A DNA stretch of 64,000 bases from Amblyomma americanum (taxonomy: Eukaryota; Arthropoda; Arachnida; Ixodida; Ixodidae). The notes under the pieces were generated by a model. The model was not told the origin of the DNA, did no database searches, and saw nothing but the letters and a program-made list of their open reading frames with translations. This document shows, in pieces, positions 49,901 through 63,166 of the stretch (position 1 is its first letter; every line of letters begins with the position of its first letter). The position numbers were made by a program, and so were the translations under genes. The stretch covers positions 868,001 to 932,000 of the forward strand of contig NW_027526500.1 of the NCBI RefSeq assembly GCF_052857255.1. The letters are read 5' to 3'.

Positions 49901-52200
49901 TAACACTTGTAAAACCGATGTGTTGTGATTTAGCTCGCTTCGGTCTAAAACAGCTTGTTTCGCTGTATTAAGCAAGAATACATGCTTTTCGCGCAGTTAT
50001 AAGAGAAAAAAATTTGACGCGTATCAGAGGAACACTTGTAAAACCGATGTGTTCAGATTTAGCTCGTTTCGGTCTGAAACAGCTTGTTTCGTTGTATTAA
50101 GCACGAATACATGCTTTTCGCGCAGTTATAAGAGAAAAAGTTTAGACGCGTATCAGAGGAACACTTGTAAAACCGATGTGTTGTGATTTAAATCATTTCG
50201 GTCTAAAACAGCTTGTTTCGTTGTATTAAGCAAGAATACATGCTTTTCGCGCAGTTATAAGAGAAAAAGTTTTGACGCGTGTCACAGGGACACTTGTAAA
50301 ACCGATGTGTTCAGATTTAGCTCGTTTCGGTCTAAAACAGCTTGTTTCGTTGCATTAAGCACGAATACATGCTTTTCGCGCAGTTATAAGAGAAAAAGTT
50401 TTGACGAGTATCAGAGGAACACTTGTAAAACCGATATGTTCAGATTTAACTCTTTTCGGACTAAAACAGCTTGTTTCGTTGTATTAAGCACGAATACATG
50501 CTTTTCGCGCAGTTATAAGGGAAAAAGTTTTGACGCCTATCACATGGACACTTGGAAAACCGATGTGTTCAGATTTAGCTCGTTTTGGTCTAAAACAGCT
50601 TGTTTCGTTGTATTAAGCACGAATACATGCTTTTCGCGCAGTTATAAGAGAAAAAGTTTTGACGCGTATCAGAGGAACACTTGTAAAACCGATGTGTTGT
50701 GATTTAGCTCGTTTCGGTCTAAAACAGCTTGTTTCGCTGTATTAAGCACGAATACATGCTTTTCGCGCAGTTATAAGAGAAAAAGTTTAGACGTATCAGA
50801 GGAACAATTGTAAAACCGATGTGTTGTGATTTAGCTCGTTTCGGTCTAAAACAGCTTGTTTCGCTGTATTAAGCAGAAATACATGCTTTTCGCGCAGTGA
50901 TAAGAGAAAAAGCTTTAAAGGCGTGTCACAGGGACACTTGTAAAACCGATGTGTTCAGATTTACCTCGTTTCGGTCTTAAACAGCTTGTTTCGTTGGACT
51001 AAGCACGAATACATGCTTTTCGCGCAGCTATAAGAGAAAAAAGAGTTGACGCGTATCAGATTAACACTTGTAAAACCGATGTGTTGTGATTTAGCTCGCT
51101 TCGGTCTAAAACAGCTTGTTTCGCTGTATTAAGCAAGAATACATGCTTTTCGCGCAGTTACAGGAGAAAAAAATTTGACGCGTATCAGAGGAACACTTGT
51201 AAAACCGATGTGTTCAGATTTAGCTCGTTTCGGTCTAAAACAGCTTGTTTCGTTGTATTAAGCAAGAATACACGCAGTTATAAGAGAAAAAGTTTTGACG
51301 AGTATCACGTGGATTCTTGTAAAACCGATGTGTTCAGATTTAGCTCGTTTCGGTCAAAAACAGCTTGTTTCGTTGTATTAAGCACGACTACATGCTTTTC
51401 GCGCAGTTAAAAGAGAAAAAGTTTTGACGAGTATCACGTGGAACACTTGTAATACCGATGTGTTGTGATTTAGCTCGTTTCGGTCTAAAACAGCTTGTTT
51501 CGTTGTATTAAGCACGAATACATGCTTTACGCGCAGTTATAGAAGAAAAAGTTTTGACGCCTATTAGAGAGACACTTGTAAAACCGATGTGTTATGATTT
51601 AGCTCGTTTCGGTCTAAAACAGCTTGTTTCGTTGTATTAAGCAAGAATACATGCTTTTCGCGCAGTTATAAGAGAGAAAGTTTTGACGAGTATCACGTGG
51701 ATACTTGTAAAACCGATGTGTTCAGATTTAGCTCGTTTTGGTCTAAAACAGCTTGTTTCGTTGTATTAAGCAAGAATACATGCTTTACGCGCAGTTATAG
51801 AAGAAAAAGTTTTGACGCGTATCAGAGAGACACTTGTAAAACCGATGTGTTGTGATTTAGCTCGTTTCGGTCTAAAACAGCTTGTTTCGTTGTATTAAGC
51901 AAGAATACATGCTTTTCGCGCAGTTATAAGAGAAAACGTTTTGACGAGTATCACGTGGAACACTTGTAATACCGATGTGTTGTGATTTAGCTCGTTTCGG
52001 TCTAAAACAGCTTGTTTCGCTGTATTAAGCAAGAATACATGCTTTCGCGCAGTTATAAGAGAAAAAGTTTTGACGCGTATCAGAGGAACACTTGTAAAAC
52101 CGATGTGTTCAGATTTACCTCGTTTCGGTCTAAAACAGCTTGTTTCGTTGTATTAAGCACGAATACATGCTTTTCGCGCAGTTATTAGAGAAAAAGTTTA
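46914..52200. repeat. 41-monomer higher-order unit (5,289 bp), unit 2
   Basis: Second tandem copy. One TTCAG monomer and its TTTAACTCTTTTCGG neighbour are fused out near 48.15 kb, giving an 88-codon stretch at 48110-48376. Small indels make the last part run at an offset of 5,287. A 2-bp loss occurs at GTTTAGACGTATC near 50790. Confidence 0.8.
51270..51276. repeat. Monomer with 9-bp deletion in the conserved box, copy 2
   Basis: Same AATACACGCAG junction in the next 41-monomer unit. Confidence 0.8.
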
Positions 52201-54340
52201 GACGCGTATCAGAGGAACACTTGTAAAACCGATGTGTTGTGATTTAGCTCGTTTCGGTGTAAAACAGCTTGTTTCGTAGTATTAAGCAAGAATACATGCT
52301 TTTCGCGCAGTTATAAGAGAGAAAGTTTTGACGCGTGTCACAGGGACACTTGTAAAACCGATGTGTTCAGATTTAGCTCGTTTCGGTCTAAAACAACTTG
52401 TTTCGTTGTATTAAGCAAGAATACATGCTTTTCGCGCAGTTATAAGAGAGAAAGTTTTGACGAGTATCACGTGGATACTTGTAAAACCGAAGTGTTCAGA
52501 TTTAGCTCGTTTTGGTCTAAAACAGCTTGTTTCGTTGTATTAAGCAAGAATACATGCTTTACGCGCAGTTATAGAAGAAAAAGTTTTGACGCGTATCAGA
52601 GACACTTGTAAAACCGATGTGTTGTGATTTAGCTCGTTTCGGTCTAAAACAGCTTGTTTCGTTGTATTAAGCAAGAATACATGCTTTTCGCGCAGTTATA
52701 AGAGAAAAAGTTTTGACGAGTATTACGTGGATACTTGTAAAACCGAAGTGTTCAGATTTAGCTCGTTTCGGTCTAAAACAGCTTGTTTCGTTGTATTAAG
52801 CACGAATACATGCTTTTCGCGCAGATATAAGAGAAAACGTTTTGACGAGTATCACGTGGAACACTTGTAATACCGATGTGTTGTGATTTAGCTCGTTTCG
52901 GTCTAAAACAGCTTGTTTCGCTGTATTAAGCAAGAATACATGCTTTTCGCGCAGTTATAAGAGAAAAAGTTTTGGCGCGTATCAGAGGAACACTTGTAAA
53001 ACCGATGTGTTGTGATTTAAATCATTTCGGTCTAAAACAGCTTGTTTCGTTGTATTAAGCAAGAATACATGCTTTTCGCGCAGTTATAAGAGAAAAAGTT
53101 TTGACGCGTATCAGAGGAACACTTGTAAAACCGATGTGTTGTGATTTAGCTCGTTTCGGTCTAAAACAGCTTGTTTCGCTGTATTAAGCACGAATACATG
53201 CTTTTCGCGCAGTTATAAGAGAAAAAGTTTAGACGCGTATCAGAGGAACAATTGTAAAACCGATGTGTTGTGATTTAGCTCGTTTCGGTCTAAAACAGCT
53301 TGTTTCGCTGTATTAAGCAGAAATACATGCTTTTCGCGCAGTGATAAGAGAAAAAGCTTTAAAGGCGTGTCACAGGGACACTTGTAAAACCGATGTGTTC
53401 AGATTTACCTCGTTTCGGTCTAAAACAGCTTGTTTCGTTGGACTAAGCACGAATACATGCTTTTCGCGCAGCTATAAGAGAAAAAAGAGTTGACGCGTAT
53501 CAGATTAACACTTGTAAAACCGATGTGTTCAGATTTAGCTCGTTTCGGTCTAAAACAGCTTGTTTCGTTGTATTAAGCAAGAATACATGCTTTTCGCGCA
53601 GTTATAAGAGAAAAAGTTTTGACGAGTATCACGTGGATACTTGTAAAACCGATGTGTTCAGATTTAGCTCGTTTCGGTCAAAAACAGCTTGTTTCGTTGT
53701 ATTAAGCACGAATACATGCTTTTCGCGCAATTAAAAGAGAAAAAGTTTTGACGAGTATCACGTGGAACACTTGTAATACCGATGTGTTGTGATTTAGCTC
53801 GTTTCGGTCTAAAACAGCTTGTTTCGTTGTATTAAGCACGAATACATGCTTTACGCGCAGTTATAGAAGAAAAAGTTTTGACGCCTATTAGAGAGACACT
53901 TGTAAAACCGATGTGTTATGATTTAGCTCGTTTCGGTCTAAAACAGCTTGTTTCGTTGTATTAAGCAAGAATACATGCTTTTCGCGCAGTTATAAGAGAG
54001 AAAGTTTTGACGAGTATCACGTGGATACTTGTAAAACCGATGTGTTCAGATTTAGCTCGTTTTGGTCTAAAACAGCTTGTTTCGTTGTATTAAGCAAGAA
54101 TACATGCTTTACGCGCAGTTATAGAAGAAAAAGTTTTGACGCGTATCAGAGAGACACTTGTAAAACCGATGTGTTGTGATTTAGCTCGTTTCGGTCTAAA
54201 ACAGCTTGTTTCGTTGTATTAAGCAAGAATACATGCTTTTCGCGCAGTTATAAGAGAAAACGTTTTGACGAGTATCACGTGGAACACTTGTAATACCGAT
54301 GTGTTGTGATTTAGCTCGTTTCGGTCTAAAACAGCTTGTT
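52201..54340. repeat. Shortened further copy of the 41-monomer unit
   Basis: Continues the order of the preceding unit but with several monomers deleted. The offset to unit 2 drops from about 5,158 near 52320 to 4,639 at 53525. Markers include the CGTAGTATTAAGC monomer (near 52276), GAGTATTACGTGG (near 52719), the CGCAGATATAAG monomer (near 52822) and GTTTTGGCGCG. The part from 53525 to 54300 resembles 35399-36170. This is the right-hand end of the homogeneous higher-order domain. Confidence 0.75.
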
Positions 54341-55237
54341 TCGTGGTATTAAGCATGAATACATGCTTTTCGCGCAGTTATAAGAGAAAAAGTTTTGACG
54401 TGTATCAGAGGAACACTTGTAAAACCGATGTGTTCAGATTTACCTCGTTTCGGTCCAAAACAGCTTGTTTCGTTGGATTAAGCAGGAATACATGCTTTTC
54501 GCGCATTTATAAGAGAAAAAGTTTTGACGCGTATCACGTGGATACTTGTAAAACCGATGTGTTGTGATTTAGCTCGTTTCGGTCTAAAACAGCTTGTTTC
54601 GTTGTATTAAGCAAGAATACATGCTTTTCACGCAGTCATAAGAGAAAAAGTTTTGACGCGTATCAGAGGAAAACTTGTAAAACCGATGTGTTGTGATTTA
54701 CCTCGCTTCGGTCTAAAACAGCTTGTTTCGTTGGATTAATCACGAACACATGCTTTTCGCGCTGTTATAAGAGAAAACGTTTTGACGCGTGTCACAAGGA
54801 CACTTGTAAAACCGATGTGTTCAGATTTAGCTCGTTTCAGTCTAAAACAGCTTGTTTCGTTGTATTAAGCACGAATAAATGCTTTTCGCGCAGTTTTAGA
54901 AGAAAAAGTTTTGACGCGTATTAGAGGGACACTTGTTAAGTTTTCAGATTTAGGTCATCTCAGTCTAAAACAGCTTTTTTCGTTGTATTAAGCATGAATA
55001 CATGCTTTTCGCACAGTTATAAGAGAAAAAGTTTTGACGCGTATCACAGGAACACTTGTAAAACCGATGTGTTGTGATTTTGCTTGTTTCGGTCTAAAAC
55101 AGGTTGTTTCGTTGTATTAAGCACGAATACAAGCTTTTCGCGCAGTTATAAGAGAAAAAGTTTTAACGCGTATCAGAGGAAAACTTGTAAAACCGATGTG
55201 TTGTGATTTAGCTCGTTTCGGTCTAAAACAGCTTGTT

Positions 55238-56512
55238 TCGTGGTATTAAGCACGAATACGTGCTTTTCGCGCAGTTATAAGAGAAAAAGTTTTGACGCGT
55301 ATCAGAGGAACACTTGTAAAATCGATGTGTTCAGATTTACCTCGTTTCGGTCTAAAACAGCTTGTTTCGTTGGACTAAGCAGGAATACCTGCTTTTCGCG
55401 CATTTATAAGAGAAAAAGTTTTGACGCGTATCACGTGGACACTTGTAAAACCGATGTGTTGTGATTTAGCTCGTTTCGGTCTAAAACAGCTTGTTTCGTT
55501 GTATTAAGCAAGAATACATGCTTTTCACGCAGTTATGAGAGAAAAAGCTTTGACGCGTGTCACAGGGACACTTGTAAAACTGATGTGTTCAGATTTAGCT
55601 CGTTTCGGTCTAAAACAGCTTGTTTCGTTGTATTAAGCACGAATACATGCTTTTCGCGCAGTTATAAGAGAAAAAGTTGACGCGTATCACGTGGATACTT
55701 GTAAAACCGATGTTTTCAGATATAGCTCGTTTTGGTATAAAACAGCTTTTTTCGTTGTTTTAAGCACGAATACATGCTTTTCGCGCAGTTATAGAAGGAA
55801 AAGTTCTGACGCGTATTAGAGACTGGTAAAACCGATGTGTTGTGATTTAGCTCGTTTCGGTCTAAAACCGCTTGTTTGGATGTTTTAAGCACGAATACAT
55901 CTTTTCGCGCAGTTATAGAAGAAAACATTTTGACGCGTATAGAGGAAAACTTGTAAAACCGATGTGTTGTGATTTACCTCGTTTCGGTCTAAAACAGCTT
56001 GTTTCGTTGGATTAATCACGAACACATGCTTTTCGCGCAGTTATAAGAGAAAAAGTTTTGACGCGTGTCACAAGAACACTTGTAAAACCGATGTGTTCAG
56101 ATTTAGCTCGTTTCGGTCTAAAACAGCTTGTTTCGTTGTATTAAGCACGAATACATGCTTTTCGCGCAGTTTTAGAAGAAAAAGTTTTGACGCGTATTAG
56201 AGGGACACTTGTTAAAGTTTTCAGATTTAGGTCATCTCAATCTAAAACAGCTTTTTTCGTTGTATTAAGCACGAATACATGCTTTTCGCACAGTTATAAG
56301 AGAAAAAGTTTTGACGCGTATCAGAGGAACACTTGTAAAACGATGTGTTGTGATTTAGCTCGTTTCGGTCTAAAACAGCTTGTTTCGTTGTATTAAGCAC
56401 GAATACAAGCCTTCGCACAGTTATAAGACAAAAAGTTTTGACGCGTATCAGAGGAAAACTTGTAAAACCGATGTGTTGTGATTTAGCTCGTTTCGGTCTA
56501 AAACAGCTTGTT
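55238..56512. repeat. Long variant (1,275 bp) of the 7-monomer unit, copy 1
   Basis: Contains extra degenerate monomers: GATGTTTTCAGATATAG, TTCGTTGTTTTAAGC, a linker shortened to AGAGACTGGTAAAACC near 55820, and GTTTGGATGTTTTAAGC near 55875. The stretch 55200-55928 matches 61855-62583 at an offset of 6,655. Confidence 0.75.
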
Positions 56513-58894
56513 TCGTGGTATTAAGCACGAATACATGCTTTTCGCGCAGTTATAAGAGAAAAAGTTTTGACGCGTATCAGAGGAACACTTGTAAAACCGA
56601 TGTGTTCAGATTTACCTCGTTTCGGTCCAAAACAGCTTGTTTCGTTGGATTAAGCAGGAATACATGCTTTTCGCGCATTTAAAAGAGATAAAGTTTTGAC
56701 GCGTATCACGTGGATACTTGTAAAACCGATGTGTTGTGATTTAGCTCGTTTCGGTCTAAAACAGCTTGTTTCGTTGTAATAAGCAAGAATACATGCTTTT
56801 CACGCAGTCATAAGAGAAAAAGTTTTGACGCGTATCAGGGGAAAACTTGTAAAACCGATGTGTTGTGATTTACCTCGCTTCGGTCTAAAACAGCTTGTTT
56901 CGTTGGATTAATCACGAACACATGCTTTTCGCGCTGTTATAAGAGAAAACGTTTTGACGCGTGTCACAAGGACACTTGTAAAACCGATGTGTTCAGATTT
57001 AGCTCGTTTCAGTCTAAAACAGCTTGTTTCGTTGTATTAAGCACGAATAAATGCTTTTCGCGCAGTTTTAGAAGGAAAAGTTTTGACGCGTATTAGAGGG
57101 ACACTTGTTAAGTTTTCAGATTTAGGTCATCTCAGTCTAAAACAGCTTTTTTCGTTGTATTAAGCATGAATACATGCTTTTCGCACAGTTATAAGAGAAA
57201 AAGTTTTGACGCGTATCACAGGAACACTTGTAAAACCGATGTGTTGTGATTTTGCTCGTTTCGGTCTAAAACAGGTTGTTTCGTTGTATTAAGCACGAAT
57301 ACAAGCTTTTCGCGCAGTTATAAGAGAAAAAGTTTTAACGCGTATCAGAGGAAAACTTGTAAAACCGATGTGTTGTGATTTAGCTCGTTTCGGTCTAAAA
57401 CAGCTTGTTTCGTGGTATTAAGCACGAATACATGCTTTTCGCGCAGTTATAAGAGAAAAAGTTTTGACGCGTATCAGAGGAACACTTGTAAAACCGATGT
57501 GTTGTGATTTAGCTCGTTTCGGTCTAAAACAGCTTGTTTCGTTGTATTAAGCACGAATACAAGCCTTTCGCGCAGTTATAAGAGAAAAAGTTTTGACGCG
57601 TATCAGAGGAAAACTTGTAAAACCGATGTGTTGTGATTTAGCTCGTTTCGGTCTAAAACAGCTTGTTTCGTGGTATTAAGCACGAATACATGCTTTTCGC
57701 GCAGTTATAAGAGAAAAAGTTTTGACGCGTATCAGAGGAACACTTGTAAAACCGATGTGTTCAGATTTACCTCGTTTCGGTCCAAAACAGCTTGTTTCGT
57801 TGGATTAAGCAGGAATACATGCTTTTCGCGCATTTAAAAGAGATAAAGTTTTGACGCGTATCACGTGGATACTTGTAAAACCGATGTGTTGTGATTTAGC
57901 TCGTTTCGGTCTAAAACAGCTTGTTTCGTTGTAATAAGCAAGAATACATGCTTTTCACGCAGTCATAAGAGAAAAAGTTTTGACGCGTATCAGAGGAAAA
58001 CTTGTAAAACCGATGTGTTGTGATTTACCTCGCTTCGGTCTAAAACAGCTTGTTTCGTTGGATTAATCACGAACACATGCTTTTCGCGCTGTTATAAGAG
58101 AAAACGTTTTGACGCGTGTCACAAGGACACTTGTAAAACCGATGTGTTCAGATTTAGCTCGTTTCAGTCTAAAACAGCTTGTTTCGTTGTATTAAGCACG
58201 AATAAATGCTTTTCGCGCAGTTTTAGAAGAAAAAGTTTTGACGCGTATTAGAGGGACACTTGTTAAGTTTTCAGATTTAGGTCATCTCAGTCTAAAACAG
58301 CTTTTTTCGTTGTATTAAGCATGAATACATGCTTTTCGCACAGTTATAAGAGAAAAAGTTTTGACGCGTATCACAGGAACACTTGTAAAACCGATGTTGT
58401 GATTTTGCTCGTTTCGGTCTAAAACAGGTTGTTTCGTTGTATTAAGCACGAATACAAGCTTTTCGCGCAGTTATAAGAGAAAAAGTTTTAACGCGTATCA
58501 GAGGAAAACTTGTAAAACCGATGTGTTGTGATTTAGCTCGTTTCGGTCTAAAACAGCTTGTTTCGTGGTATTAAGCACGAATACATGCTTTTCGCGCAGT
58601 TATAAGAGAAAAAGTTTTGACGCGTATCAGAGGAACACTTGTAAAACCGATGTGTTCAGATTTACCTCGTTTCGGTCCAAAACAGCTTGTTTCGTTGGAT
58701 TAAGCAGGAATACATGCTTTTCGCGCATTTATAAGAGAAAAAGTTTTGACGCGTATCACGTGGATACTTGTAAAACCGATGTGTTGTGATTTAGCTCGTT
58801 TCGGTCTAAAACAGCTTGTTTCGTTGTATTAAGCAAGAATACATGCTTTTCACGCAGTCATAAGAGAAAAAGTTTTGACGCGTATCAGAGGAAA

Positions 58895-61800
58895 ACTTGT
58901 TAAACCGATGTGTTGTGATTTACCTCGCTTCGGTCTAAAACAGCTTGTTTCGTTGGATTAATCACGAACACATGCTTTTCGCGCTGTTATAAGAGAAAAC
59001 GTTTTGACGCGTGTCACAAGGACACTTGTAAAACCGATGTGTTCAGATTTAGCTCGTTTCAGTCTAAAACAGCTTGTTTCGTTGTATTAAGCACGAATAA
59101 ATGCTTCTCGCGCAGTTTTAGAAGAAAAAGTTTTGACGCGTATTAGAGGGACACTTGTTAAGTTTTCAGATTTAGGTCATCTCAGTCTAAAACAGCTTTT
59201 TTCGTTGAATTAAGCATGAATACATGCTTTTCGCACAGTTATAAGAGAAAAAGTTTTGACGCGTATCACAGGAACACTTGTAAAACCGATGTGTTGTGAT
59301 TTTGCTCGTTTCGGTCTAAAACAGGTTGTTTCATTGTATTAAGCACGAATACAAGCTTTTCGCGCAGTTATAAGAGAAAAAGTTTTAACGCGTATCAGAG
59401 GAAAACTTGTAAAACCGATGTGTTGTGATTTAGCTCGTTTCGGTCTAAAACAGCTTGTTTCGTGGTATTAAGCACGAATACATGCTTTTCGCGCAGTTAT
59501 AAGAGAAAAAGTTTTGACGCGTATCAGAGGAACACTTGTAAAACCGATGTGTTCAGATTTACCTCGTTTCGGTCCAAAACAGCTTGTTTCGTTGGATTAA
59601 GCAGGAATACATGCTTTTCGCGCATTTATAAGAGAAAAAGTTTTGACGCGTATCACGTGGATACTTGTAAAACCGATGTGTTGTGATTTAGCTCGTTTCG
59701 GTCTAAAACAGCTTGTTTTGTTGTATTAAGCAAGAATACATGCTTTTCACGCAGTCATAAGAGAAAAAGTTTTGACGCGTATCAGAGGAAAACTTGTAAA
59801 ACCGATGTGTTGTGATTTACCTCGCTTCGGTCTAAAACAGCTTGTTTCGTTGGATTAATCACGAACACATGCTTTTCGCGCTGTTATAAGAGAAAACGTT
59901 TTGACGCGTGTCACAAGGACACTTGTAAAACCGATGTGTTCAGATTTAGCTCGTTTCAGTCTAAAACAGCTTGTTTCGTTGTATTAAGCACGAATAAATG
60001 CTTTTCGCGCAGTTTTAGAAGAAAAAGTTTTGACGCGTATTAGAGGGACACTTGTTAAGTTTTCAGATTTAGGTCATCTCAGTCTAAAACAGCTTTTTTC
60101 GTTGTATTAAGCATGAATACATGCTTTTCGCACAGTTATAAGAGAAAAAGTTTTGACGCGTATCACAGGAACACTTGTAAAACCGATGTGTTGTGATTTT
60201 GCTCGTTTCGGTCTAAAACAGGTTGTTTCGTTGTATAAAGCACGAATACAAGCTTTTCGCGCAGTTATAAGAGAAAAAGTTTTAACGCGTATCAGAGGAA
60301 AACTTGTAAAACCGATGTGTTGTGATTTAGCTCGTTTCGGTCTAAAACAGCTTGTTTCGTGGTATTAAGCACGAATACGTGCTTTTCGCGCAGTTATAAG
60401 AGAAAAAGTTTTGACGCGTATCAGAGGAAAACTTGTTAAACCGATGTGTTGTGATTTACCTCGCTTCGGTCTAAAACAGCTTGTTTCGTTGGATTAATCA
60501 CGAACACATGCTTTTCGCGCTGTTATAAGAGAAAACGTTTTGACGCGTGTCACAAGGACACTTGTAAAACCGATGTGTTCAGATTTAGCTCGTTTCAGTC
60601 TAAAACAGCTTGTTTCGTTGTATTAAGCACGAATAAATGCTTCTCGCGCAGTTTTAGAAGAAAAAGTTTTGACGCGTATTAGAGGGACACTTGTTAAGTT
60701 TTCAGATTTAGGTCATCTCAGTCTAAAACAGCTTTTTTCGTTGAATTAAGCATGAATACATGCTTTTCGCACAGTTATAAGAGAAAAAGTTTTGACGCGT
60801 ATCACAGGAACACTTGTAAAACCGATGTGTTGTGATTTTGCTCGTTTCGGTCTAAAACAGGTTGTTTCATTGTATTAAGCACGAATACAAGCTTTTCGCG
60901 CAGTTATAAGAGAAAAAGTTTTAACGCGTATCAGAGGAAAACTTGTAAAACCGATGTGTTGTGATTTAGCTCGTTTCGGTCTAAAACAGCTTGTTTCGTG
61001 GTATTAAGCACGAATACATGCTTTTCGCGCAGTTATAAGAGAAAAAGTTTTGACGCGTATCAGAGGAACACTTGTAAAACCGATGTGTTCAGATTTACCT
61101 CGTTTCGGTCCAAAACAGCTTGTTTCGTTGGATTAAGCAGGAATACATGCTTTTCGCGCATTTATAAGAGAAAAAGTTTTGACGCGTATCACGTGGATAC
61201 TTGTAAAACCGATGTGTTGTGATTTAGCTCGTTTCGGTCTAAAACAGCTTGTTTTGTTGTATTAAGCAAGAATACATGCTTTTCACGCAGTCATAAGAGA
61301 AAAAGTTTTGACGCGTATCAGAGGAAAACTTGTAAAACCGATGTGTTGTGATTTACCTCGCTTCGGTCTAAAACAGCTTGTTTCGTTGGATTAATCACGA
61401 ACACATGCTTTTCGCGCTGTTATAAGAGAAAACGTTTTGACGCGTGTCACAAGGACACTTGTAAAACCGATGTGTTCAGATTTAGCTCGTTTCAGTCTAA
61501 AACAGCTTGTTTCGTTGTATTAAGCACGAATAAATGCTTTTCGCGCAGTTTTAGAAGAAAAAGTTTTGACGCGTATTAGAGGGACACTTGTTAAGTTTTC
61601 AGATTTAGGTCATCTCAGTCTAAAACAGCTTTTTTCGTTGTATTAAGCATGAATACATGCTTTTCGCACAGTTATAAGAGAAAAAGTTTTGACGCGTATC
61701 ACAGGAACACTTGTAAAACCGATGTGTTGTGATTTTGCTCGTTTCGGTCTAAAACAGGTTGTTTCGTTGTATAAAGCACGAATACAAGCTTTTCGCGCAG

Positions 61801-61970
61801 TTATAAGAGAAAAAGTTTTAACGCGTATCAGAGGAAAACTTGTAAAACCGATGTGTTGTGATTTAGCTCGTTTCGGTCTAAAACAGCTTGTTTCGTGGTA
61901 TTAAGCACGAATACGTGCTTTTCGCGCAGTTATAAGAGAAAAAGTTTTGACGCGTATCAGAGGAACACTT
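58895..61970. repeat. 1,536-bp tandem duplication in the 897-bp domain
   Basis: Two units at an offset of 1,536, which is one full 897-bp repeat plus a 639-bp shortened one. Private changes occur in both units: CTTGTTAAACCG (58895 and 60431), ATGCTTCTCGCG (59101 and 60637), CGTTGAATTAAGC (59208 and 60744), GTTTCATTG, and a TATAAAGC (60235 and 61771) that removes the usual TAA. Confidence 0.85.
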
Positions 61971-63166
61971 GTAAAACCGATGTGTTCAGATTTACCTCGT
62001 TTCGGTCTAAAACAGCTTGTTTCGTTGGACTAAGCAGGAATACCTGCTTTTCGCGCATTTATAAGAGAAAAAGTTTTGACGCGTATCACGTGGACACTTG
62101 TAAAACCGATGTGTTGTGATTTAGCTCGTTTTGGTCTAAAACAGCTTGTTTCGTTGTATTAAGCAAGAATACATGCTTTTCACGCAGTTATGAGAGAAAA
62201 AGTTTTGACGCGTGTCACAGGGACACTTGTAAAACCGATGTGTTCAGATTTAGCTCGTTTCGGTCTAAAACAGCTTGTTTCGTTGTATTAAGCACGAATA
62301 CATGCTTTTCGCGCAGTTATAAGAGAAAAAGTTGACGCGTATCACGTGGATACTTGTAAAACCGATGTTTTCAGATATAGCTCGTTTTGGTATAAAACAG
62401 CTTTTTTCGTTGTTTTAAGCACGAATACATGCTTTTCGCGCAGTTATAGAAGGAAAAGTTCTGACGCGTATTAGAGACTGGTAAAACCGATGTGTTGTGA
62501 TTTAGCTCGTTTCGGTCTAAAACCGCTTGTTTGGATGTTTTAAGCACGAATACATCTTTTCGCGCAGTTATAGAAGAAAACATTTTGACGCGTAATAGGG
62601 AGACGTAAAACCGATGTGTTGTGATTTAGCTCGTTTCGGTATAAAACAGCTTGTTTCGTTGTATTAAGCACGAATACATGCTTTTCGCGCAGTTATAAGA
62701 GAAAAAGTTTTGACGCGTATCAGAGGAAAACTTGTAAAACCGATGTGTTGTGATTTACCTCGTTTCGGTCTAAAACAGCTTGTTTCGTTGGAATAATCAC
62801 GAACACATGCTTTTCGCGCAGTTTTAAGAGAAAAAGTTTTGACGCGTGTCACAAGGACACTTGTAAAACCGATGTGTTCAGATTTAGCTCGTTTCTGTCT
62901 AAAACAGCTTGTTTCGTTGTATTAAGCACGAATACATGCTTTTCGCGCAGTTTTAGAAGAAAAAGTTTTGACGCGTTTTAGAGGGACACTAGTTAAAGTT
63001 TTCAGATTTAGGTCATCTCAGTCTAAAACAACTTTTTTCGTTGTATTAAGCACGAACACAAGCTTTTCGCGCCGTTATAAGAGAAAAAGTTTTGACGCGT
63101 ATCAGAGGAAAACTTGTAAAACCGATGTGTTGTGATTTAGCTCGTTTCGGTCTAAAACAGCTTGTT
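61893..63166. repeat. Long variant (1,274 bp) of the 7-monomer unit, copy 2
   Basis: Counterpart of 55238-56512 with the same degenerate monomers. The two then diverge: after the GTTTGGATG monomer this copy has TAATAGGGAGACGTAAAACC near 62593, where copy 1 has TATAGAGGAAAACTTG near 55938. Confidence 0.75.
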
